Shown here one piece after another: positions 25,037-33,544 of a DNA stretch of 45,539 nt. The translations under genes and the position numbers were made by a program. Below the pieces are notes generated by a model. The model was not told the origin of the DNA. It did not search any database and saw nothing but the letters and a program-made list of their open reading frames with translations. The stretch is from a virus. Location of the stretch: positions 1-45,539 of the IMG/VR virus record IMGVR_UViG_3300046820_000915; one strand, 5' to 3'. The first letter of the stretch is position 1. Every line of letters begins with the position of its first letter.

Positions 25037-25912
25037 TTATTGTTTATTTAATTTATAATACCCATTTCCGTATCTAGATAATTCACCTAAATTACCTATT
25101 TCTGATAGTCTTAAGTGGTAATCCATAACACCAGTTATACCTCTATCTATAAATACATCGCTTTCAACTTCTGGTGGGGAAATAATACCAAATAAATATT
25201 CTTCTTTTACCAGAGCAGATAAAGATGTGTTTGTTTGGTTCCACCCCTCACCAATATATCTAAATTCAGTCACTGGGATTCTGGCATTGTTTCCATCAAT
25301 TAATATTTGTCTAGTTGACCCAGTGTAATCTTTATACTGTAGACCAAAGACTTGGTTGTTAGTACCTAACGATGAGTTATTTTCCGTATCAAAAACGTAT
25401 ATTCTTGGTTCAAGCATTGATTTGATTCTATCTACACCGATAACTGTCACATTATTATAATTTTGATAAGTTTGCTTTGATACATCGAAATTAACCCTGT
25501 ATGGGTCTGTTTTTTTATAAGACCTAACGTCTTCTAACTTAGAATCGGTATTTCCTGTTATCACTAAGTTACCAAAAGCGTAATAAGTTGATGCACTACT
25601 TGAAGGTAGCCTTAGTGTGTATTTATCAGTTCCAAATAATGTTGGTAATGCTGATGGTGTGGAACCAACCATAAAATCAAAAGTATAACCCAAATCGTTT
25701 AATTTATCTATTAAAATAGAATAATCTACGGGTGTTGCGTTTTTTGTTTTAGGGATATAATCGATATCGTTAAATATACCCATATCATCCATATTTTGAG
25801 TTAGCATAACATTCAAATAAAAAGTTGTTGCGGTTAATTTACCCCAATTTTTACTTCCATTCATCCTGTCGGTGCTATCTTCTAAGAAAATTTGTCTTTT
25901 TATTGTTTCCAT
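25037..25912 (-). CDS. Putative tail/baseplate protein, paralogue of neighbour
   Basis: A 291-residue protein of unknown function. Residues about 96-103 (YTLRLPSS), and VNFDVS about 40 residues later, match the downstream 311-residue protein in order and spacing. Its start codon overlaps the stop of the preceding gene (TAATG), so it is translated together with it. Composition is soluble and beta-rich, typical of virion subunits. A subunit of the baseplate periphery is the likeliest role on context alone. Confidence 0.7.
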   Translation of the reverse strand: METIKRQIFLEDSTDRMNGSKNWGKLTATTFYLNVMLTQNMDDMGIFNDIDYIPKTKNATPVDYSILIDKLNDLGYTFDFMVGSTPSALPTLFGTDKYTLRLPSSSASTYYAFGNLVITGNTDSKLEDVRSYKKTDPYRVNFDVSKQTYQNYNNVTVIGVDRIKSMLEPRIYVFDTENNSSLGTNNQVFGLQYKDYTGSTRQILIDGNNARIPVTEFRYIGEGWNQTNTSLSALVKEEYLFGIISPPEVESDVFIDRGITGVMDYHLRLSEIGNLGELSRYGNGYYKLNKQ

Positions 25913-26766
25913 TATGTTGCTTTTATTTGATATAGTTTAACGGTTTCTGTATTTGATGCGTAGGTTACATTGTTTGGACCACTACTTCCAGTATTACCGT
26001 GATAAGTGTTGTCAATTTCATAATAATACCCAGTAGTTGTTCTAAATAGCTTGTATCTAGTATATAGTTCGTGAACTAATTTATCAATTGACTGTGCGGT
26101 GTTTTTAACCATTAAATTTAATGATTTACCACTCTTAGCGTTTTTAAGGCTAGCTCTCATATATAGGTATTTGTAATCACCAATCGCTAATCCCTCCTTA
26201 TAATCGTATAAGTGATACCCTTCAGCTAAACCCCTAGGATTTAGGATTGGATTTTCAACCACAAAATTAATTGGGATTTGATTCGCTGGTTTTGGTTGGC
26301 CAGGTACTCCATTCGTAGCACTAATTGGTAAAAAATCACTGGTATTCAAATTAGAAAAAAGAGTCAAGTTTGTAATTAATTTTTGAGTCAAAGGGTTGTC
26401 CGTATCATAAAATGACAAATTAAGAAATGTTTGTTTAAAGCTGTTTTTTCTAAATTTTATATCATCGTCAGTAAAACCTATATTTCCATAAAAATCAACA
26501 TAATTACCTGTTGCATCAAACATCTTAACGTCATAAATAATTTTGTCGACATGATTATTTGATAAGTCTATCGGTAAGAATCTAACCTTATCGTTATCTA
26601 CTATTGGGTTGATTGAATTTTCAACTTCTTCGGATACAAACACTCGGTCAATTAATTCTGCTTGGTCTACAGTTTGAAAATCCATATCAATAGGAAAAGT
26701 AATAGTGGTGGCTGTTGTGCCACCACTAAAAGCTGAAAGATTTATTTTAAATTTATTAACAAACAT
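25912..26766 (-). CDS. Putative tail/baseplate protein
   Basis: A 284-residue protein, not recognised. It opens with a strand-rich segment (NKFKINLSAFSGGTTATTITFPIDMDF), has mixed alpha/beta content (SIDKLVHELYTRYKLFRTTTGYYYE) and ends in a strand (TVKLYQIKAT). It overlaps the preceding gene by 11 bp and the following one by a TAATG junction, placing it in one translation chain with both. No domain can be named. Confidence 0.7.
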   Translation of the reverse strand: MFVNKFKINLSAFSGGTTATTITFPIDMDFQTVDQAELIDRVFVSEEVENSINPIVDNDKVRFLPIDLSNNHVDKIIYDVKMFDATGNYVDFYGNIGFTDDDIKFRKNSFKQTFLNLSFYDTDNPLTQKLITNLTLFSNLNTSDFLPISATNGVPGQPKPANQIPINFVVENPILNPRGLAEGYHLYDYKEGLAIGDYKYLYMRASLKNAKSGKSLNLMVKNTAQSIDKLVHELYTRYKLFRTTTGYYYEIDNTYHGNTGSSGPNNVTYASNTETVKLYQIKAT

Positions 26767-28582
26767 CTGAGTCGGCTGATTTTACTATGAATTTATCCGT
26801 TATTCTATCACCCACTGGGTCTGCTGGGAATTTACCATAGTAAAGCCCCCAAAGTGAGTATTGGTCCTGTCTTCTAACATGAAAACAATAGTTTTGATAC
26901 ATATAATGTGCCCCATTTAAGAATGGATAATCAAGTGGTTTTTCATCACTTTCATTAAACCCAATATCTATCAAATCTCTCCATAAATATCTATCATCAC
27001 CTAAATTAATAGCATAACTTGGTAACCCTTCAGTAAATTTATCACCTTCTTCAATGTAGCTAGAAAACTCTCTTATTTTTATCAAGTTATGTGCATGATA
27101 GAAATAACCTTCTTGTCTTGGACCCAAGGTAATTGTTGTATTCGTTGGTTGTGTTGCTGGTGGAACTGGTAAACCACTTACGTAAGTTAATGATGGTCCA
27201 GTTTCTCTGTTTATCGTGTTGAATCTATGTGACACCACCGATAAAACGGTTTCTTTTAATTCACTAAGATTGTATTCAACCAAGTCACCATAGAAATCAT
27301 TATTATTAGCAATACCATTATTATTATTTATTGACACGTTGCTTTCTAATGGTACATGTGTTGGAAATGGTAATGCACCACCATTATGAATCTTATTAAT
27401 GGCTGGAATATCTTTTAAATAAACATTAATGTTACTAGTGTTTAACCTAGACATGTATGGTGTTTCAATACCAGACGAAACCTTACCAAATAAACCGTTA
27501 CTGTTTGTTTTTATCGTAGTTAAATATAATTCACTAAGTGGTCGACCTAAATTATCTTTTAGACCGCTAACATCGATATCTTCATTGAATACGAACTGAA
27601 CTATTTGGTCGTTAAAAAAGTTTTCACTGAAACCCGCTTGATATGTCTCGTAATCATCGGTTTCAATAAGTGGTGCTGTTTTAGTTTTAATCTTTCTGAA
27701 TTTTCTAAAATAATATTCAGATTCAACACCATTAACAATCCTGTTAATTCTAGAATTACTGTTTAGTGTTCCAGTGTTAGGTGCGTCAATTACAAAATAA
27801 TAGCCTTTGTAATCACCATTATCTAATCCAGTTCTAACAACCGTGTGATAACCATTATAACCAGTCGTCCCAGTTATTTTAACCGTATCACCAACAACTA
27901 AATTATGTAAACAAGGCATACCAATAGCTGTCATAGGTCTAGTCGATACTTCGGCTGGTATTGCTTCTACTATCAATAAACCATTTGTTGTCCCTGTTAC
28001 CAATTTATGTGTCTTGTCGCTATCTGCTGGGTATGTTATAGTTAATTCCCAATTCTTAACTGGTGCTGTTTGTATACCTCCAGCATAGTATGGTAATCTA
28101 TCTGGTAGAAAAGAAAATCTTTCTCTTTTTGGTTCCATGTCAAAATAGACGCATAGAGCTTGTTTTGTGATGTCTGGGTCATAATGACCAAACCAACCAT
28201 CTTTCTCTTTTAAAAAGTAGTTTATCGCTTTTTTATACGTCAAATCACCATCATCATTAACATCGTTATCATGTGGATAAGACCAATCTAAGAAATCTAG
28301 ACTGTTAAAACTTGACCACGTGTATTTATTTGCCATAGGTATATCGTTTAAATTAAACAATGGGTTACTAACCAATGGGTTTATTGTACCTATTATTCGA
28401 TAATAGGTACAACGTTGTCTTTCAACATTAAATCTATCAGCAGCGTTTACTATTTTATTGATTTCGTTTGTTGGTAGTAATCTTTCGCTACCTTCAATAT
28501 TAACCTTTAAAAAAGTGTCAGTATTTACTGATTTTTTTGAGGTTTCAACCCCAAGTCTTTGTTTTGTTCTATCTGTACTCAT
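26756..28582 (-). CDS. Putative tail/baseplate protein
   Basis: This protein is 608 residues from the ATG at 28582 (MSTDRTKQRLGVET). A longer in-frame start at 28609 would run back into the preceding gene. The chosen ATG follows that gene's stop by 2 bp, matching the tight packing elsewhere. The protein is soluble, rich in Tyr and Asn, with aromatic segments (KYTWSSFNSLDFLDWSYPHDND, HYMYQNYCFHVRRQDQYSLWGLYYG). No family is recognised. Position places it with virion structural genes between gp6 and the fibres. Confidence 0.72.
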   Translation of the reverse strand: MSTDRTKQRLGVETSKKSVNTDTFLKVNIEGSERLLPTNEINKIVNAADRFNVERQRCTYYRIIGTINPLVSNPLFNLNDIPMANKYTWSSFNSLDFLDWSYPHDNDVNDDGDLTYKKAINYFLKEKDGWFGHYDPDITKQALCVYFDMEPKRERFSFLPDRLPYYAGGIQTAPVKNWELTITYPADSDKTHKLVTGTTNGLLIVEAIPAEVSTRPMTAIGMPCLHNLVVGDTVKITGTTGYNGYHTVVRTGLDNGDYKGYYFVIDAPNTGTLNSNSRINRIVNGVESEYYFRKFRKIKTKTAPLIETDDYETYQAGFSENFFNDQIVQFVFNEDIDVSGLKDNLGRPLSELYLTTIKTNSNGLFGKVSSGIETPYMSRLNTSNINVYLKDIPAINKIHNGGALPFPTHVPLESNVSINNNNGIANNNDFYGDLVEYNLSELKETVLSVVSHRFNTINRETGPSLTYVSGLPVPPATQPTNTTITLGPRQEGYFYHAHNLIKIREFSSYIEEGDKFTEGLPSYAINLGDDRYLWRDLIDIGFNESDEKPLDYPFLNGAHYMYQNYCFHVRRQDQYSLWGLYYGKFPADPVGDRITDKFIVKSADSDVC

Positions 28583-28584
28583 TG

Positions 28585-31500
28585 TTATCCATTTGCTATT
28601 ACTGTACAACCAACTGTGTCTGTAACTGTTGATGTTAATGTGCTACCGAGTGGGAAGTTGAATTCGGTTAGTGGTGTTCCGTTATATATAACATATGGTG
28701 CACCAGTTTTTGTTCCGATACCACCAGATGCACCTAGACGTTTGCGTATCCAGTTTTGTCCAGCAGCTGCGTTGAAGTACGTTACATTTGTCCAAGCTGC
28801 CGCCACTGGTGATAATGGTAACGTTATTGCTGGTAGAATAAACGTAGGTGCAATACAACCAACATTATCCGTAACGTTAACTGTAATAACACACGATGTT
28901 GGCACCTGTCCACCAGGATAAGGAACCGAAGCTGTTATTTCTTGTTGGTTTGTCGTAACTATTGTTGTTTGTACAGATGATGTTAAGTTTGCTGTACCTC
29001 TAATACCCCTAACAGTATATGTAACAGTATATGGTGCTCTTTCAGTAAACCCAACCGCTAGATGACTAATATTAAATTTAAACTTAACTTGACCTTGAAC
29101 ACATTGTTTAGTATTAACAACCCCAGTTGTGTTTACTGTCAATAACGATGGTGGTAACATAATTTCTTCTAAAGCGATTTCAATTTCTTCACTGAAACAT
29201 GTTCTAGCCGCATTTGCCATTCTAAAGTTTATTGTGCTGGTAATTACACCAGCTGGTATTGTTATTATCAACGGTGTTGTCGCATTTGTATATGTGAAAA
29301 CTGTTGGGTATTGAATCCAAATAGGGTTACCCTCACTATCTTCAGCTCCGACTGTGTAATCTAAATATACAGACGCACCAGCAGCCCATGGGCTAGTTAC
29401 ATACAATGGAATTGTATGCTGATTAGGGAAACATTGTTTTTTTAATATTGCTAATGTTTCTGCTGTAATCTCCATGAATGGGTTTAATACATTAATTGTT
29501 GTTGTCGCTTGACCTATTGTTCCTAGAGAGTCAGTAACTGTTGTTACATAAGTTCCAGCTGTCAATCCAGATATGTTAAGACCATTACCGTTATAACCTA
29601 TACTAGTTGTGCTTATTTGATAAGGTTGTTGACCCCCAGTCACAGCTAAAGATAAACCACCTGTATTACCACCGTAACATAATACATCTACTTTTGTTGG
29701 TATTACATTGATTGCGGTTGCACCGTTAACTATTAAATCTGGTATAATCAATGTACCTGTTCCAGCATCTGTAACAACCATTGTATAACCGTTACCACTA
29801 GGTGTGAAACATGTATTAGGTCCAACGTCAACAGGTAGGTTATTTATAACCAAAGGAACTGAAGTAAACGTAACAGGACCAGAAACAACTCCACAGCTGC
29901 TAGAATATAAGGTGTAATCATATTGACCAGTAGAACCAGTGAAACCACCACCAATTGATGCTATTGTTATGGAACCATTTGGTAAGGCCGCTGTAGTACA
30001 GTTACTACTAACATACGCATTTGCATATAATGCTGGGGCTGGTGAAATGTTAAATGTTTGTGTCACTACATTCCCGTTAGCATCAGTACCCGTAATTGTA
30101 TATGTACCAATAGATAAATTACCAACTGTACCTGTAGGTGTTGAATTACCAGCACCAACAGTTCCTGTGTTGTTGTAACCATTAGGACCACTAATAACAT
30201 ATGTAAACGGACCTGTTCCACTTGCAAATGTAAATGTAACGGAACCGCCATTTGTAACACCAAAAGGTGGTGTAGTCGTAGTTGTTGTAATGTTAAATTC
30301 AGCGACAATTTTTGGTTGACACGTTGTAAAGAACGATTGGTTCATTTTATCTAAAGCTGTTTTACCTGGCAAGATACCAAAATAAAAATAATATGAGTGG
30401 TTTGGTTGGGCCCATGAAGTATCGGTAGATGGATAATAACCTCTAAATCTAACATAATCTGGTCCATTCTCTGTTGTAGAAACAAAGTTATATACACCAG
30501 CATTATTTAAGTTAAAGTTGCTAGTGTATGGTAACGTTAAATTCCATGTGTTAGTTGTTGAGTTTAAACCTAAGAATACATCTCTAAACCATTTTGGTCT
30601 ATCCTCGTCATCTAAATCTAAATCAGCTAAACCAATGATACCATCGATTGCTGGTCCAGTTGGTTGTCGGTCTTCATCCAATTCAACCCCAAACTCACAT
30701 ATATGTCTAATATTCAAACATTGTGTGCTATTCACGTGTAACCCTAAACAGTTAATACTAAAAAACACACCAACAGTATTACCGTCAATATCACACTGAC
30801 CAGAAACCAATACTGTTTGGTAATCATCCTTAACCTCTTGTATGTGTGGTGGTATTTTGTATGTTGATGGGATAAGGTATGGTTGTACTTTAGGTACGCC
30901 TTGCCAATCGCAATTAAATACTGCACCTAAATTAACAATGTCAGTCGCAAACATTTTTGCTCTAGCATCATGTGTTGAAGCGGCATAAAAAAATTCGTTA
31001 TTATATTTTTTAATTAAACCTTCTCTAATACCACCACTATCACGCTTATCGAATTGCTGGTCTTTACCACCACCTTTATAACAAACATCAACTAAGAAGT
31101 TTGTACGACATGCGTTATCTGGACTACCATCACCATTTCCGTCTACACCACCTTGTGCTATACCGAAATCACCACAATCGTATTCACAGAATTTTTCTAT
31201 TTTTTTCCTTTTCTTTTTGTATTTTAATAAAAAGCTGTATAATGAACCGTTTACCCAATCGTTGTAAAAATCAAATTGAAACAAGTTCATTGATGCTGCC
31301 ATTTCAAATGCAATACAATCATCTAAACCACATAAATCGGCAAACCCACCATGGCCAAAGTTATCTCCGTCATAATATGTTGGGGGTCCAGCGTTGTCAG
31401 CTAATGAATCCCATGCTTTACCGCTATCAAGACCACCTCTCTTACAACCAGGTGCAAATATATTATTTTCACCGTCATTTGGACATTTTACGTAAATACA

Positions 31501-33126
31501 TGGGACATATTTTATTTCATCTAAAATTAACCTACATGTAAACCTTAAGAACCCAAATATCCTAACCCCTAGAATCCTTCTTCTACTGGCTCGGCACAGT
31601 GGTCGCATTAAACTATTCCATGCTCTAATCAAAATATTAACTACAGATAAAACTATGTTAATGATTGGGATAATCAATGAGTTAAAAATGTATATCAAAA
31701 ACCCTAAAATTTTAATAATTAAACATATAATAAAGAATATTGGGGTAAACGAAGTGTTCACCCTGTTGTATGGGAATGGTGTTTTATCACCAACACAGTT
31801 GTCGACATCTTTTACACCAGTAATGTTTCTAGTGTGTGACCCACCGCTTGGACCTATTTGTTGATATCTAGAAATAAAATTGGATACGGAATATATCTTA
31901 TTCCAATATAAATTTCTAAAACTAGTTTTTTTGGTTTTTTCACCAAATTCATAATCAATTTCAGCTGGTACGCCAGTTGTTGGATTATGTGGTACCAAAT
32001 ACTTTGCTCTAGTTCTTAATCTACCTTCACCACCAGTTTGGTCCATACTAATTTTAAACCTAACGCTAGCTCTGGTTGGTAACCCCTTATTAGGGTCATC
32101 AGATAAAGCTAAATCACCGTTCTCATCAGTAACCATGTAATCTAAATTCATAGGGACTTGATAAGCCCATGAACCGTTTTCATCGATAACTCTACCACCT
32201 TCAATATCAAATCTTTCAATTGTGCCGTCAATGGTTTCTCTAATCATTTCAATCGTACCTTCATTTGATACTTGATTGCAAAGGTTACCCATATCTCTTC
32301 TGGGTCTACATCTTTTGTTAACACTATCTTTATCTTGGTCACCAAATATGTTACCCATAAAAATAGCACATGGTTTAATTGTGTAGTTTAAATCAATATC
32401 TACACGGCTAATACCAATTTCACATGTGTCTGTATTACCCCAGAATGGTTGTACGTTAACACCAGCGTTTGCTGATTTAACTTGAATCAATTTATCTAGA
32501 TTTGTACCGCCCAAATATTTTGTAGGTGAGTCAAAAAACTTTTTGGGTGTTCCTTGGCTGATGCTGTCGTAAGGTCTTTGTGATGCAATCCCAATATCTG
32601 AAATATCTGCGTCAACATGTACTACATATGTACCAAGTGGCACACCAAATATCATAAAATCACCAGCATAGTTAGTAGTGGTTGTAAATTTATAATATTT
32701 ACAATACACATCCAACATGTCAGTGTTGTCTAGAATTTCTCTTTTTGTTGGGAAGGTTCCGATTGGTGTGAAACAATCATTATCTGTTTCGGAAGTTTTT
32801 GGTAAAAGATTATATCTAATACCGTCACTATCTTTGTCGCTAGTAACTTGATAAGGGTATAACCCCTTTATGTTTGGGTCGTCTATGTCAACATCATCTA
32901 TCGGAATAAAGATACTTACCCTAGCGTTTGGAACACCAAATCCGCTGTTTATTATAACTCTACCAGCAACAACTCCGTAATCAGAACAAAAATTTCTATA
33001 CGCATCTTCTTGACCAATCTTTAATGAAAGAATCTCAATGAAATCAAAATCTTGTTCTAATTTAACTTTTAAATATTTATCGCCACCATTTGGGGTAGTT
33101 CTTATTCTGATAGTATTATCTGCCAT
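28585..33126 (-). CDS. 1513-residue virion protein with internal hydrophobic segment and SprB-like repeats
   Basis: A modular protein of unknown exact role. Residues about 50-175 resemble a carboxypeptidase-regulatory-like beta-sandwich (GVVAGRVIINSGFGVPNARV ... YAGDFMIFGVPLGTYVVHVD). Residues about 463-500 are strongly hydrophobic (FFIICLIIKILGFLIYIFN then SLIIPIINIVLSVVNILI), long enough for one or two membrane helices, and are followed by a basic Cys/Arg patch (RPLCRASRRRILGVR). From about 945 a Thr linker leads into SprB-like repeats: TYTITGTDANGNVVTQTF near 1000, and VLCYGGNTGGLSLAVTGGQQ with GLTAGTYVTTVTDSLG near 1145-1210. More beta domains reach the C-terminus. The gene is two bases upstream of the next one. 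It could combine host binding with membrane contact or penetration; this is inference. Confidence 0.8.
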   Translation of the reverse strand: MADNTIRIRTTPNGGDKYLKVKLEQDFDFIEILSLKIGQEDAYRNFCSDYGVVAGRVIINSGFGVPNARVSIFIPIDDVDIDDPNIKGLYPYQVTSDKDSDGIRYNLLPKTSETDNDCFTPIGTFPTKREILDNTDMLDVYCKYYKFTTTTNYAGDFMIFGVPLGTYVVHVDADISDIGIASQRPYDSISQGTPKKFFDSPTKYLGGTNLDKLIQVKSANAGVNVQPFWGNTDTCEIGISRVDIDLNYTIKPCAIFMGNIFGDQDKDSVNKRCRPRRDMGNLCNQVSNEGTIEMIRETIDGTIERFDIEGGRVIDENGSWAYQVPMNLDYMVTDENGDLALSDDPNKGLPTRASVRFKISMDQTGGEGRLRTRAKYLVPHNPTTGVPAEIDYEFGEKTKKTSFRNLYWNKIYSVSNFISRYQQIGPSGGSHTRNITGVKDVDNCVGDKTPFPYNRVNTSFTPIFFIICLIIKILGFLIYIFNSLIIPIINIVLSVVNILIRAWNSLMRPLCRASRRRILGVRIFGFLRFTCRLILDEIKYVPCIYVKCPNDGENNIFAPGCKRGGLDSGKAWDSLADNAGPPTYYDGDNFGHGGFADLCGLDDCIAFEMAASMNLFQFDFYNDWVNGSLYSFLLKYKKKRKKIEKFCEYDCGDFGIAQGGVDGNGDGSPDNACRTNFLVDVCYKGGGKDQQFDKRDSGGIREGLIKKYNNEFFYAASTHDARAKMFATDIVNLGAVFNCDWQGVPKVQPYLIPSTYKIPPHIQEVKDDYQTVLVSGQCDIDGNTVGVFFSINCLGLHVNSTQCLNIRHICEFGVELDEDRQPTGPAIDGIIGLADLDLDDEDRPKWFRDVFLGLNSTTNTWNLTLPYTSNFNLNNAGVYNFVSTTENGPDYVRFRGYYPSTDTSWAQPNHSYYFYFGILPGKTALDKMNQSFFTTCQPKIVAEFNITTTTTTPPFGVTNGGSVTFTFASGTGPFTYVISGPNGYNNTGTVGAGNSTPTGTVGNLSIGTYTITGTDANGNVVTQTFNISPAPALYANAYVSSNCTTAALPNGSITIASIGGGFTGSTGQYDYTLYSSSCGVVSGPVTFTSVPLVINNLPVDVGPNTCFTPSGNGYTMVVTDAGTGTLIIPDLIVNGATAINVIPTKVDVLCYGGNTGGLSLAVTGGQQPYQISTTSIGYNGNGLNISGLTAGTYVTTVTDSLGTIGQATTTINVLNPFMEITAETLAILKKQCFPNQHTIPLYVTSPWAAGASVYLDYTVGAEDSEGNPIWIQYPTVFTYTNATTPLIITIPAGVITSTINFRMANAARTCFSEEIEIALEEIMLPPSLLTVNTTGVVNTKQCVQGQVKFKFNISHLAVGFTERAPYTVTYTVRGIRGTANLTSSVQTTIVTTNQQEITASVPYPGGQVPTSCVITVNVTDNVGCIAPTFILPAITLPLSPVAAAWTNVTYFNAAAGQNWIRKRLGASGGIGTKTGAPYVIYNGTPLTEFNFPLGSTLTSTVTDTVGCTVIANG

Positions 33127-33131
33127 AAAAC

Positions 33132-33476
33132 TTATTTACTCTTATTTGTTATATCTTCTACATTTAACATTATGACATCATCTTCAGTTAAATCTTCATA
33201 ATCGTCTTCTTCCTCGTCTTCTTCTTCGTCTTCTTTACGTTCATTTCTGTCCGTAATATATTTGCTAACAACCGCTCTTATATCCACGTCTTTATTTAAA
33301 ACTATTGTTTCAAACATAAACCATATAATTACTAGGTTGATAATCGGTAATAAAGCAACAGCCACTAAAAACCCAATGGTTTTAGCAATATACTTAATAA
33401 TTCTATTACCTAAATTTTCATCTTTTTTAATTTCTGGAATCATAGACCCAGAACTTTTACAACTTTTACATGCCAT
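33132..33476 (-). CDS. Small acidic-tailed membrane protein with N-terminal CxxC
   Basis: A 114-residue protein. MACKSCKSSG carries a CxxC near the N-terminus. A hydrophobic stretch at about 33-58 (TIGFLVAVALLPIINLVIIWFMF) forms one long or two short membrane helices. The tail is extremely acidic (EDEEEDEEEDDYEDLTEDD, about 82-100). It sits between gp6 and the 1513-residue protein, which itself has an internal hydrophobic segment. There is no signal peptidase site. It may associate with the host inner membrane or with that neighbour during assembly or infection. Function unknown. Confidence 0.75.
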   Translation of the reverse strand: MACKSCKSSGSMIPEIKKDENLGNRIIKYIAKTIGFLVAVALLPIINLVIIWFMFETIVLNKDVDIRAVVSKYITDRNERKEDEEEDEEEDDYEDLTEDDVIMLNVEDITNKSK

Positions 33477-33520
33477 TTTTTTCGTTTTTTTTTTATTTGT
33501 TATTCACAAATATAGTTATT

Positions 33521-33544
33521 AAAAAACAATAAGGAAACCTTATT
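33521..33544 (-). terminator. Hairpin plus T-run at the end of the gp6 gene
   Basis: On the minus strand AATAAGG-ttt-CCTTATT forms a perfect 7-bp stem with a 3-base loop, followed by G and six T. It overlaps the gp6 stop codon. The stem has few G-C pairs, so termination may be partial. Confidence 0.45.

Noticed and set aside
31101-31541. 146-residue plus-strand frame, and the 120-residue plus-strand frame at 28559-28921
   Set aside because: Antisense to the 1513-residue gene; composition is dominated by residues expected from the complement of Asn/Asp/Gly codons and no homology is recognisable.
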